From Triticum aestivum (Eukaryota > Streptophyta > Magnoliopsida > Poales > Poaceae), in NCBI RefSeq assembly GCF_018294505.1, contig NC_057807.1:269114075-269178074 (forward strand): a stretch of DNA of 64,000 nucleotides, read 5' to 3'. Positions 33,337-45,715 of this stretch are shown here, piece after piece. The position numbers and the translations under genes were made by a program. Each line of letters starts with the position of its first letter. The first letter of the stretch is position 1. A model generated the notes under the pieces. It saw only the letters and a list, made by a program, of their open reading frames with translations, was not told the DNA's origin and made no database searches.

Positions 33337-36190
33337 GGCATCCCCAAGCTTAATTCCTGCTCATCCTCGAGTAGGTAAATGATAAAAAAAAGAATTTTTG
33401 ATGCGGAGTGATACTTTGGCATAATTTCAATGTAAATCTTCTTAATTGTGATATGAATATTCAGATCTGAAAGATTCAAGACAAAAGTTCATATTGACAC
33501 TAAAATAATAATACGTCAAGCATACTAATCAAAGCAATCATGTCTTCTCAAAATAACATGGCAAAAGAAATTCATCCCTACAAAATCATATAGTTAGGCT
33601 ATGCTTCATTTTTGTCACACAAAGATGTTCCCAACTTCTTTACCCCCGATGACAAGCCAAGCAATTGTTTCATACTTAAATAATCTCAAACTTTTTCAAC
33701 CTTCACGCAATACATGAGCGTGAGCCATGGATATAGCACTATGGGTGGAATAGAATATGATGATGGGGATTGTGTGGAGAAGACAAAAAAGGAGAAAGTC
33801 TCACATCTACTAGGCGTATCAACGGGCTATGGAGATGCCCATCAATAGATATCGATGTGAGGGAGTAGGGATTTCCATGCAACAGATGCACTAGAGCTAT
33901 GAATGCTCAACAAAAGAAAACTAGTGGGTGTGCATCCAACTCGCTTGCTCACGAAGACCTAGGGTATTTTAGGAAGCCCATCGTAGGAATATACAAGCCA
34001 AGTTCTATAATGAAAAATTCCCACTAGTATGAAAAGACAACTTATGAGACTCACTACATGAGGAACAAGGTGTTACTTTGAAGCACAATATATGAGACTC
34101 ACTACATGAAGAACAAGGTGGTACTTTGAAGCACAAGTGTGGAAAAAGAGATAGTAGCATTGCCCTTTCTTTTTTTTTCTTTTTTTGGGCCTTTCTTTTT
34201 TTGGCCTTTCTTTTTTTTATTTGGGCAATGCTCTAATAATGATGATCATCACACTTCTATTGATTACAAAATAAGTATTACAACTCGAAGCTTAGAACAA
34301 GATATGACTCTATATGAATGCCTCCGGCAGTGTACGGGATGGTGCAATGAATCAAGAGTGACATGTATGGAAAATAATGCATGGTGGCTTTGCCACAAAT
34401 ACGATGTCAACTACATGATCATGCAATGGCAATATGACAAAAGTAATGTATGTCATGATGATGATGATGGAAGTTGCATGGCAATATATCTCGGAATGGC
34501 TATGGAAATGCCATGATAGGTAGGTATGGTGGCTGTTTTGAGGAAGATATAAGGAGGTTTATGTGTGATAGAGTATATCATATCACGGGGTTTGGATGCA
34601 CCGGCAAAGTTTGCGCCAACTCTCAAGGTGAGAAAGGGCAATGCACGATACCGAAGAGGCTAGCAAAGGTGGGAAGGTGAGAGTGCGTATGATCCATGGA
34701 CTCAACATTAGTCAAAAGAACTCATATACTTATTGCAAAAATTTCGAAGTCATAAAAAATTCAAGTACTACACGCATGCTCCTAGGGGGATAGATTGGTA
34801 GGAAAAGACCATTGCTCGTCCCCGACCGCCACTCATAAGGATGCACAAGCCAGGTACATTTCATGTTTCAAATTTGTTACACAACTTTAACCATACGTGC
34901 ATGCTACGAGACTTGCAAACTTCAACTCAAGTATTTCTCAAATTCAGAATCACCCAACTAGCACGACTTTGATATTATCACCTCCATATCTCAAAACAAT
35001 TATCAAGCATCAAGCTTATCTTAGTATTCAACTCACTCAAAAGAAAGTTTCACATATCTTGAACACCAAGTATGTTAACATTAAACAAATTACCATGCTA
35101 TTAAAGACTCTCAAAATATTCTAAGTGAAGCATGAGAGATCAATAGTTTCTTTAAAACAAATCCACCACCGTGCTCTAAAAGATCTAAGTGAAGCACTAG
35201 AGCAAAATTATCACGCTCAAAAGATATAAGTGAAGTACTATGAGCAAAACTATCAAGCTCAGAAGATATAAGTGAAGCACATAGAGTATTCTAACAAATT
35301 CCAAATCATGTATGGCTCTCTCAAAAGATGTGCACAGCAAGGATGATTGTGGTAGACTAACAAGCAAAGACACAAATAATACAAGACGCTCCAAGCAAAA
35401 CACATATCATGTTGATGAATAAAAATATAGCTCCAAGTAAATTACCGATGGAAGTGGACGAAAGAGGGGATGCCTTCCGGGGCATCCCCAAGCTTTGACT
35501 TTTTGGTGTCCTTGGATTATATTGGGGGTGCCATGGGCATCCCCAAGCTTAGGCTCTTTCCACTCCTTGTTCCATAATCCATCAAAAGAATTCACCCAAA
35601 ACTTGAAAACTTCACAACACAAAACTCAACAGAAATCTCGTGAGCTCCGTTAGAGAAAGAAAACAAAAGACTACTTCAAGGTACTGTAATGAACTAATTC
35701 TTTATTTATATTGGTGTTAAACCTACTATATTCCAACTTCTCTATGGTTTATAAACTAATTTACTAGCCATAGATTCATCAAAATAAGCAAACAACACAC
35801 GAAAAACAGAATCTGTCAAAAACAGAACAGTCTATAAAAATCTGTAACTAACGCAAACTTCTGGAACTCTAAAATTCTACCAAAATAGGAAGTCCTGGAA
35901 AATTTGTTTATTGATCATCAGAAAAAAGAATCAACGCAAAAGCACGTTCCTGTGATTTATCATAACTAAATTCGTGCATGCAAAGTTTCTGTTTTTCAGC
36001 AGAATCAAATCAACTATCATCGTAGGTTATCCTATAGGTTCTACTTGGCACAAACACTAATTCAAACATAAAACCACATCCAAACAGAAGGTAGATGGAT
36101 TATTTATTTCTAAACATAAGCAAAAACAAAAAACACAAAATAATTGGGTTGCCTCCCAACAAGCGCTATCTTTTAACGCCCCAAGCTAGG
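33337..36190. other. Gypsy-C long non-coding 3' region
   Basis: Collinear with 17852-20753 of Gypsy-B. It keeps the pyrimidine tract (34164-34223, shorter than in Gypsy-B) and a 42-bp repeat with units at about 35173, 35215 and 35257 (AAGATATAAGTGAAG core). The TTGGGTTGCCTCCCAAC block at ~36143 marks the end of the coding module. Small open frames here (e.g. 34139-34516) are not conserved as protein in Gypsy-B. Confidence 0.75.
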
Positions 36191-36209
36191 CATAAAAGCA
36201 AGGATAGAT

Positions 36210-38286
36210 CTAGGTATTGCCATCTTTGGTAGGCAATCCATAAGTGGCTCTCATGATAGATTCATATGGTAATTTTATTTTCTTTCTAGGGAAGTGTTCC
36301 ATACCCTTCTTTAAGGGAAATTGGAATCTAATATTCCCTTCCTTCATATCAATAATTGCACCAATCGTTTTAAGGAAAGGTCTACCAAGAATAATAGGAC
36401 ATGAAGGATTGCAATCTATATCAAGAACGATAAAATCTATGGGCACATAATTCCTATTTGCAACAATAAGAACATCATTAATTCTTCCCATAGGTTTTTT
36501 TAATAGTGGAATCCGCAAGATGCAAGTTTAGAGAGCAATCATCAAAATCACGGAAATCTAGCAAATCACATAAAGTTTTGGGGATAGTAGAGACACTAGC
36601 ACCCAAATCACACAAAGCATGGAACTCAAAATCTTTAATTTTAATTTTAATAGTAGGTTCCCATTCATCATAGAGTTTGCTAGGGATAGAAACTTTCAAC
36701 TCAAGTTTTTCTTCATAAGATTGCATCAAAGCATCAACAATATGTTCGGTAAAGGCCTTATTTTGACTATAAGCTTGAGGAGAATCTAGCACGGATTGCA
36801 ACAAGGAAATACAACCAATCAAAGAACAATTTTCATAATTAAATTCCTTGAGATCCAAAATAGTGGGTTTAGCAACATCACGGTTTTTATTTATTTCAAT
36901 TCCACTTTCATCAATTTCTTCATCAAGATCTAGAAACTCCGAATTCTTAGAACGCCTTCTAGGTAAAGGAAGATAATCTTCAGATTCATCAAGATTCATA
37001 TTGCAAAACAAAGATTTAATGGGGGACACATCAATAACTTTTATATCTTCATCTTGATTTTCATAGGAATTGGAAGAACACGCTTTAATAAAGGCATCTT
37101 TGGAAGCACGCATCCTAGCGGTTCTTTCCTTGCACTCGTCAATGGAAATTCTCATGGCTTTGAGAGACTCATTGATATCATGCTTAGGAGGAATAGATCT
37201 AAGCTTTAAAGAATCAATTTCAAGAGAAATTCTATCAACGTTCCTAGCCAAATCATCAACTTTAAGCAATTTCTCTTCAAGCAAAGCATTAAATTTCTTT
37301 TGTGAATTCATAAACTCTTTAACACTACTCTCAAATTCAGAGGGCATCTTATTAAAATTTCCATAAGAGTTATTGTAGGAATTTCCATAATTATTAGAAG
37401 GATTACTAGGATAAGGCCTAGGATTAAAATTCCCTCGATAAGCTTGTTTCCAAAACTATTCCTACCAACAAAATTCACATCCATAGATTCATTATTATTC
37501 TCAAGCAAAGTAGATAAAGGCATATCATTGGGATCAAGAGGAGTATTTTTAGGAGCAAACATCTTCATAAGTTCATCCATCTTTTCACTCAAAACATTGA
37601 TTTCTTCTATAGCATGCACTTTTTTACTAGAAGATCTTTCGGTGTGCCATTTAGAATAATTAGCCATAATATTATCAAGCAATTTGGTAGCATCGCCTAA
37701 CGTAATTTCCATAAAAGTGCCTCCCGCGGCCGAATCTAAAAGATTTCTAGAAGCAAAATTCAATCCGGCATTAAATTTTTTATATGATCATCCATAAATT
37801 CAAACCATGAGTAGGGCAATTGCGAAGCATTAATTTCATTCTTTCCCAAGATTGGGCTACATGCTCATGATCAAATTGTTTAAAATTCATGATGCCGTTC
37901 CTAAGAGTGATAATCTTAGCGGGAGGAAAATACTTAGAGATAAAAGCATCTTTGCACTTGTTCCAAGAATCAATACTATTTTTAGGCAAAGATGAAAACC
38001 AAACTTTAGCATGATCTCTAAGTGAAAACGGAAATAACTTCAAATTGACAATAATGTTATTCGTATCTTTCTTCTTTTTCATATCACACAAATCAACAAA
38101 ATTGTTTAGATGAGTAGCGACATCTTCACTAGGAAGGCCGGAGAATTGATCTTTCATAACAAGATTCAACAAAGCGGTATTGATTTCACAAGACTCATCA
38201 TTATTAAGAGGCGCAATCGGAGTACTAAGGAAATCATTATTATTGGTATTCGAGAAATCACACAATTTGGTATTATCTTGCGTCAT
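36210..38286 (-). pseudogene. gag: Gypsy-C gag-protease, frameshifted
   Basis: Translation most plausibly starts at ATG 38286 (MTQDNTKLCDFSNTNN). The gag domain follows (LFPFSLRDHAKVWFSSLPKN, SWNKCKDAFISKYFPP, HEHVAQSWERMKLML). The frame is lost near 37780. It resumes at ~37763 (FASRNLLDSAAGGTFMEIT), shifts again near 37440 into SEFESSVKEFMNSQKKFN, and runs to a retropepsin-like segment FHALCDLGASVSTIPKTLC with the catalytic aspartate in DLGAS. Near 36497 a run of seven A (element sense) puts the frame out once more. The protein ends in VLDIDCNPSCPIILGRPFL, a usual C-terminal protease motif, and stops at 36210. Three frame breaks mean this copy is dead. Confidence 0.8.
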
Positions 38287-38498
38287 GGCAACAAGTAATC
38301 CAACACACACAAGCAAACAGAAAGGCAAAGGGAAAAAGGCAAACGGGAAAGAGAGGAGGAGATTGGGAAAGAGAGGGCAAATAAAACGGAAAGGGTGAAG
38401 TGGGGGAGAGGAAAATGAGAGGCAAATGGCAAATAATGTAATGCGAGAGATAGGGATTGCGATGGGTACTTGGTATGGTTGACTTGCTTGCGTGAGCC

Positions 38499-38516
38499 TC
38501 GCCGGCAACGGCGCCA
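38499..38516 (-). other. Gypsy-C primer-binding site, tRNA-Asp type
   Basis: Minus strand TGGCGCCGTTGCCGGCGA, 11 nt inside the 5' LTR; one apparent mismatch to the complement of the plant tRNA-Asp 3' end. Confidence 0.8.
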
Positions 38517-38527
38517 GAAATTCTACA

Positions 38528-40097
38528 TGCTACCTCTTGAGCACTGCGTTGGATTTCCCCAAAGAGGAGAGGATGATGCAGTAAAGTAGCGTAAGTATTT
38601 CCCTCAGTTTTTGAGAACCAAGGTATCAATCCAGTAGGAGACCACGCACAAGTCCCTCGTACCTACACAAAACGATAGCAACTCGCAACCAACGCTTAGG
38701 GGTTGTCAATCCCTTCACGGTCACTTACAAGAGTGAGATCTGATAGAGATAATATTTTTGGTATTTTTGATAGGTAGATGCAAAGTAAAAGGTAAAGGCA
38801 AAGTAAAAACAAATCAAGTAAATAAAGTGATATAGATGGATATGATGAGAATAGACCCGGGGGCCATAGGTTTCACTAGTGGCTTCTCTCAAGAGCATAA
38901 GTATTCTACGGTGGGTGAACAAATTACCGTTGAGCAATTGACAGAATTGAGCATAGTTATGAGTATATCTAGGCAATGATCATCTATATAGGCATCACGT
39001 CCAAAACAAGTAGATCGAAACGATTCTGCATCTACTACTATTACTCCACTCATCGACCGCTATCCAGCATGCACCTAGAGTATTAAGTTAAAAACAAAGT
39101 AACGCCGTAAGCAAGATGACATGATGTAGAGGGATAAATTCATGCAATATGATAAAAACCCATCTTGTTATCCTCGATGGCAACAATACAATACATGCCT
39201 TGCTTCCCCTTCTGTCACTGGGTAAGGACACCGCAAGATTGAACCCAAAGCTAAGCACTTCTCCCATTGCAAGAACTACCAATCTAGTTGGCCAAACCAA
39301 AAAGGATAATTCGAAGAGACTTGCAAAGATAACTCAATCATACATAAAAGAATTCAGAGAAGAATCAAATATTTTCCATAGATAATACTGGATCATAAAC
39401 CCACAATTCATCGGTCTCAACAGACACACCGCAAAAAGAAGATTACATCGAATAGATCTCCACGAGAGAGGGGGAGAACATTGTATTGAGATCCAAAAAG
39501 AGAGAAGAAGCCATCTAGCTACTAGCTATGGACCTGAAGGTCTGAAGTAAACTACTCACACTTCATCGGAGGGGGTATGGTGATGATGTAGAAGCCCTCC
39601 GTGGTGGATGCCCCCTCCGGCGGAGCTCCGGAACAGGCCCCAAGATGGGATCTCGTGGATATAGAAGGTTGTGGTAGTGGAATTAGGTTTTTGGCTCCTG
39701 TTCTGATCGTTCGGGGATACATAGGTATATATAGGAGGAAGGAGTACGTTGGTGGAGCTCCGAGGGGCCCACGAGGTAGGGGGGCGCGCCCAGGGGGGCG
39801 CCCTCCACCCTCGTGACCTCCTCGGAGACTTCTTGGAGTAGGGTCCAAGTCTCCTGGATCACGTTCGGTTGGAAAATCACGATCCCGAAGGTTTCATTCC
39901 GTTTGGATTCCGTTTGATATTCTGTTTCTTCGAAATAGTGAAAAAGGCAAAAAACAACAATTCTGGGCTGGGCCTCCGGTTAATAGGTTAGTCCCAAAAG
40001 TAATATAAAAGTGGAAAATAAAGCCCAATATAGTCCAAAACAGTAAATAAAGTAGCATGGAGCAATCAAAAATTATAGATAAGTTGGAGACGTATCA
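38528..40097 (-). repeat. Gypsy-C 5' LTR
   Basis: TG...CA ended; pairs with 31771-33336 and is followed directly by the CCCAC duplication. Confidence 0.95.
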
Positions 40098-40540
40098 CCC
40101 ACCGGATCTACCTTCTGCACCTTGGAACCCCCAACTGCCAACTAACCACTTCACCGGAGCCGCTTGAGCGACTGGCTTGTCCACTGCGCCAGGTCTCCTT
40201 GACCGCCATCATGGTCCACCGCACCGGATCTGCTTCATCGGCGCCCTCGTCCACCAGTGTAGGCCATTCACCGACTCCCTCGTCCCCCACATTGCTGGCC
40301 CTTCATACAAGCCCTCGTCCGCCGCAACAGATCCGCCTCATCGAAAGCACTGTACACCACGCCGGATGTGCTTCACCGACGCCTTCGTCCACTGCACCAT
40401 ACCCGCTCCAAGGACGCCATATTCAACTCCACCGGCCGTGCTTTACTGACACCGCGGCTTCATCAGGTTATTTCAATTTGTACTCCTTCAAGGTTTCTCT
40501 TCTTTATCGTGGAACTGTTCACTTACCACAGATGAGCTTT
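40098..40540 (+). other. GC-rich exon-like fragment beside CACTA-3
   Basis: Contains an imperfect repeat of CACCGGATSTGCTTCAYCGRCGCCYTCGTCCA (near 40217, 40360 and a decayed copy near 40430). An open plus-strand frame runs from 40199 into CACTA-3. The CATCAGGTTATTTC at about 40465 could be an exon end and donor. With Gypsy-C removed it is contiguous with 31185-31770. No family is recognised, so this is a candidate gene fragment only. Confidence 0.3.
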
Positions 40541-40769
40541 CACTACAAAATAAAATACACTTCCATGATGATACGTGTTTGTCACAGTAGGTCATGTTTT
40601 CTGTCATGCATGTACATCCATGATGATTTTATGACAAAATCAAGATAGTCGTACCTGTGCTGTCGTAGAAGTGTTCCATGACATTATCAAAATTATCATC
40701 ACGGAAGTGTCCACTTCCATGATGATAAATTGCGCGTCATAGAAGTGCTTTCGTCAAGGGTGACCAACA

Positions 40770-41880
40770 TGTGGCATCCATCGTAACGGGTCGCCGTTAA
40801 GCTATCGGGTTTCGGTTTGGATCCGATAACCCGTTAACAGCCCAGACCAATGGCAATTTTCCACATGTAAAACTCTCATTCGCCAACTATCCATGTGTCG
40901 GCTCAGGTTTGGGATAGATGTCAACCATCTATTTGACAAGATTCGCCAATGAAACATTGACACGTGGGACGGCCCAATAGAGGCCCATATAGTTTTAAAG
41001 CCGGCCTAGGAACAGGCCCACAAGATTTCGTCAGATATAATGGGCCGGCCCGTTAACAGCCTAACATTTTCTGGACCAAATTATAGCCCACATCAGATAC
41101 GGGCCGTTAAATGACTGCAATATTCTGGGCCAGTTTACATCCCATATCAGATCCAGCCCGTTAACAACCTACAATAGTTTGGGCCAAATTATAGTCCATA
41201 CCTGATCCGGCTTGTTAACTCACTTTCATTTGCTGGGCCAACTTATGCCCCTCTAACAGCTAGTGTGCCATCAGGCCAATTGGGGGCCTGATTTGCTCTT
41301 TGACCTCTTAATGGCCCGTTTAACAGTTCGGTCCGATATTAGTTTCGGCCTGTCGGTGGCCCTGTCTACATATGGGCATCTTTCGGCCCGGTTTCACTTT
41401 CAACTATTTAAAGGCCCGAGTTGCACCTGGGCCTTATTCTGGTCCATAGTTACTTTCGGCCTCTTAATGGCCCGTAGTCTTCGTGGATACATTCAAGCCC
41501 AAAACTGCCTATCGGCTCATTGGCCCTTGAGAGTGTTGGGCCTAATTTTGGCCCGTTATACATCCGGCCTGCTTCCCTACCATCATGTAATTGGGTCAGC
41601 CAAGGCCCAAAAACATTTCAGCCTATTAATGGCCCGTCACACAAATGGGTCGATGTATATTATAGCACGTTGTCGGCCTGTTATTTGTTTGCCACAATTA
41701 AGGCTGAATCTAGTTTTCAACCTGTTAAAAGCCAATTTAATTTTCTGGCCCAATTAAGGCAAGCGGTTTACTCGGCCTTTTAAGGGCCCGAAACTAATAG
41801 TGGGCCAGATTAAGACTAGACCTAACTAATGGCCCAAGATGATTGTAGGACCACGATTCGGCCCGTACTAGCGATTGACG
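40770..41880. repeat. GGCC-rich subterminal repeats of CACTA-3
   Basis: GGCCCGTTAAC, GGGCCAAATTATAGCCCA and the bare word GGCCC in both orientations recur every 25-60 bp throughout. The arrangement is typical of transposase-binding subterminal regions. The plus-strand frame at 41263-41757 is an artefact of this repetition. Confidence 0.7.
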
Positions 41881-42252
41881 GCCGACCAATTTTAGTATAG
41901 AAATCATTATTTTATAAACCTAACCAATTGTACATCGATCAAAGATTATGACATTTTCTCAGAGCGACGACAACATAAACAACAAATAAATTACAACATC
42001 GTAACGAAGAATAAACCTAGACTATACAACAAAGAAATTATAGCACATTACATCTGCTAGGCATCAAAGTTCGCCGCCAGTGATAATAAAGGGCAACCAG
42101 ACAGCAGATTCCATAAACTGGGCAGGTCGCCACCAGTGGAAGTAAACAGGCCGACAAAATAATAGACAGAACCGACAACACTTCAACACAGTTCAAGAAA
42201 GGTTAGCCCGGCCCAAGAGTTGCAGCGCAAGCAGCTTAGCAACCTGATGAGG
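41881..42252. other. CACTA-3 interior, 3' flank of its gene
   Basis: AT-rich, no frame, no repeat that I can see. It would form the 3'UTR and downstream part of the minus-strand gene. Confidence 0.4.
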
Positions 42253-43528
42253 CTACACTTGTTTGATGCTTATATCCACCAACTTAAGCTGCATAGCATC
42301 AATAGACGTCTTGTACTTATGGTTAATCTTGCATAGAGATTGGAGTTCCAGTCGGATTTGAGCGGAAGCATGTCTTTCTGCTTGAATTTCAGACTGAAGA
42401 AGTCCAACAGATTCAGGCGGCGACTTCATCGCGCTTATGTCACTGAGTAAGTTCAACACTACATCAAGATATGACTTTGTGGTTGTATCCCTACCCTCAA
42501 GATGTGTTGCCTTCTTCTCTAGAGTATATGTTAGAGGGACAAACAATGGGTTCGTCTCACTATCCCTATGGCAGTTCTTCCTAGCAGCAGTGCTGTCACC
42601 CTAAAAGAGAAACAAGTAGGTAGATAACAGGTTTTGCACGTTTAAGCATCAGCACTGTGAATTCATCATTTCTTTGTCAGAAATAAAGAGACACAGTTTA
42701 AAATAACATTAACATAATAGGCATTGTTCATAGTTAAAACCACAGGAAATGACTGTGTGCAGGAGCTCCCAGCTTCACCAGACCACTGGATTACAGATCA
42801 AGAACACAAGCATACATGTAGTTCTAAACAACATATAAGCATGAATGGTGAGTGTACTATCAATTTATACCATTTCAGATTGGTAAATAAAGAGGCACGA
42901 TTTAAATACATTAATATAATATGGCATTGTTCATAGTTGAGACATAGCAGGATATGACATTGTGCTGTTATTGGTAGTTTCACCACACCACTGGATTATA
43001 GATCAAGAACACAAGCATACACATAGTGCTAAAGAAGATAACTTGCTATGTTTAGTTTAATTTACATGGTACAAATAAGGAACTAGGTTGTACAACTAAA
43101 GAGTGAAATTGAGAAGGACAAACATATGTTTATGTACTTCTTCTTTGTAAACTTTGAACAAGCAATTTGATGCAGACGACAAAAATAAACAACATTTGCA
43201 CTCATAGCTATCCAAATATACACAACAAAGTTTGAAGGCTCGAGGAGGAAAAACTTACATTAGTAGTGAAGATAGACTCTTTAAAACCCTTGTCCATATT
43301 GATGGGGGGGGATTCAAGAAGTTTACTGCACACTCTTCTTCAAGAGCATTGCCTTTATTCTACATTTTGTTAAGACTAAATATAGATGTGAAAATATAGG
43401 AACAAATGGTGATTATTTAACTTAAGATGCAGAGTACAAATGTAAATACAACATACAGGAAAAAGGCACTAACAAGAGTAATGCGTAGCTAAACTTCTTC
43501 AGTAACATTGGTTTTATTCAATATCTTG

Positions 43529-45196
43529 TGAAAGTGCGTTATATCGACTAGAGGGGGGGGTGAATAGGCGATTTTTATGAATTCTTCACTGAGGAATTTG
43601 CTGGTGAGGAAATTCCTAAATGAAGAACTACTAGCAGCGGAATAAGTGCTCAGAAGTAAACATAACAGCATACAAGCATAGTCATCATGGCGAGATGAAG
43701 ACAAACACAGAGTACAGAAAGCGTAAACACAAGACAACACAAGAAGGAAGACGGACAGACTGAAGAAATTGATCTAAGGAAATTGAGAAAGTCTTCAGTC
43801 AAAGTCTTCAAACAGATATGAACAGGCACACAACAACAGACATGAGGAAATGAAAGAGTTGAGGAAATAGAACCAGGAGGCTTGGTGAAGACAATGATTT
43901 GGTAGACCAGTTCCAACTGCTGTCTCAGTTGTACATCTGGTTGGAGCGGCTGAGTATTTAAACTCGAGGACACCCAGTCTCGGACACACAGTCCTCACCA
44001 TATTCTCCTTGAGCTAAGGTCACACAGACCTCGCCCAATCACTTGTGGTAAGTCTTCAGGTAACTTCCGAACCTTCACAAACTCGGTCACTCGGCGATCC
44101 ACAATTACTCTTGGATGCTCTAGACCTTGACGCCTAACCGTCTGGAAGAAGCACAGTCTTCAAAGGTAACAAGCGTCGGATCCACGCAGGATCAATCTCT
44201 TCAGTGATGCTCGATCACTTTGGGTTTGTAGGTGTTGGGTTTTGGGTTTTCCTCACTTGATGATTTTCGCTCAAAGTCCTCGGAGGATGGGATGCTCTCA
44301 AATGACAAGTGTCAGTTTCTCTCGGAGCAGCCAACCAGCTAGTGGTTGAAGGGGGCGGCTATTTATAGCCTAGGGAGCAGCCCGACATGATAAGACATAA
44401 ATGCCCTTGTCTGATATGACCGTTAGGTGGGTAGATATTTTGGAACCGCTGGCGCATAGCACAACAATGGTCGGAATTTTGACTATCAAAATCCTCAGGG
44501 CTATCATGTTCCTCACTGTGTAGGCAATTCACACTGGTGAATTCATAACTCCTCAGTCAGAACAAATTCCTCAGAGACCAGAAGAACTTCGTCTCTGTCT
44601 TTTTTTTGACAGAAAGACTGTAAGGGAACCCCCTACAGTATAATTGGTGCAACAAACCCAAATTGCAAGTACCATACCTTGAACCTGGGTGGGTAGGAAG
44701 GCATAAACCCCTTCCCACCACTAGGCTATGCCTTAATCTGCAACTTCGTCTCTGTCACTGAAGAATATGACTAAACTGCATGAGACTTCCAATGGCTTCA
44801 CTCGAAGGGATTGGTAGGTGTAGGATTTTGAGTTGAGCATCACATGGAAAATTTTCCTTAGTATTTCCTCGACCCCCTTTAACAGTACGGTGTTTCCTAT
44901 GACTCAAGAAAGAGAAAATGAAATTACGAAAACAAAAGTCTTCACGCTTCATGTTCCTCGAATGAATACCAAGTCTTCAAGGTCACACCAATTTCTTCAC
45001 TTTCAAAGTCTTCAGAAAGTCTTCAGATATCCAAAGTCTTCAGACGAAGAACTTCATTTTTAGGGGTCTACTTTCTTTGTAAATATCAAACTCCTCATAG
45101 ACTTATAGACCTGTGTACACTCACAAAGGCATCATTCCCTTAACCTATAAGTCTTCAATACACCAAAATCACTAAGGGGCACTAGATGCACTTACA
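43529..45196 (-). repeat. Copia 3' LTR (contains a SINE)
   Basis: 1,668 bp; removing the SINE and one target copy (157 bp) leaves 1,511 bp against 1,513 bp for the other LTR. Edges are TGAAAGTGCGTTATATCG and GATGCACTTACA on the plus strand. A poly-G run of eight lies at ~43552-43559. Confidence 0.95.
44600..44741 (-). mobile_element. tRNA-derived SINE with 15-bp target duplication
   Basis: Present only in the left Copia LTR. Flanked by AACTTCGTCTCTGTC at 44585-44599 and 44742-44756. On the minus strand it has a box A-like TAGCCTAGTGGTGGG (44714-44728) and a box B-like GGTTCAAGG (44677-44685), the RNA polymerase III promoter of a tRNA, and ends in a short A run. Length 142 bp. It belongs to a plant tRNA-SINE family that I cannot name. 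Confidence 0.85.
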
Positions 45197-45670
45197 ATCT
45201 CCCCCTTTTTGGTGATTGATGACAATATAGGTTAAGTTTTCAACGGGGATAAACATGTGAAGTGTAAATACTAATATTGAGAAATGTGATTGCAAGATAT
45301 AGAAGAACTCCCCCTGAAGATGTGCATAGTGAGGAATTTGCTTTTGAAGCAATGCACACTTGAAGAGAATAATCATGGAGATCTCCCCCTATATCTTGTA
45401 ATCATACACGCATTTGACATATAATATGAAGAATTTGAAATGCATCATGAGATATGGTGACTGATGTAATTCAGCATGCGTGCATTAACATTAATGAGGA
45501 ATAAGCATGCAGAAGAACACAACAAAAGTATTAGGTCACCATAGAGTTTAAGATTACAACTCGATCCAGCAAAGTCATCAGAAGAATGAGAGTTGTAACT
45601 TAGCAAAAAACACCCATATAAGATAGACCCGCTTGAAGACTAACTCAAATTTCTCCCCCTTTGTCATCGA
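45197..45670 (-). other. multiple polypurine tracts before the Copia 3' LTR
   Basis: On the element's sense strand AAAAAGGGGGAGAT abuts the LTR (45197-45210). Further GGGGGAG tracts lie at about 45309-45316, 45384-45391 and 45652-45659. Repeated tracts of this kind just upstream of the 3' LTR are a known conserved sirevirus feature; the one next to the LTR primes plus-strand synthesis. Confidence 0.75.
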
Positions 45671-45715
45671 ATGACCAAAAGGGTTGAAACTGAGGATTAA
45701 CGCCCCTGAAGAATT

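Larger units (their letters stand above)
31771..40097 (-). mobile_element. Gypsy-C: complete LTR element with gag-protease only
   Basis: LTRs at 31771-33336 (1,566 bp) and 38528-40097 (1,570 bp) lie between CCCAC at 31766-31770 and CCCAC at 40098-40102. Orientation is minus. The interior has a tRNA-Asp primer site, leader, a broken gag-protease module and a long 3' non-coding region nearly the same as that of Gypsy-B. There is no reverse transcriptase or integrase. LTRs, leader and 3' region clearly belong with Gypsy-B, so the two are sub-types of one non-autonomous group. Confidence 0.95.

Noticed and set aside
41263..41757. 164-codon plus-strand frame
   Set aside because: Produced by the GGCC-rich subterminal repeats of CACTA-3; no protein family and strongly repetitive composition.
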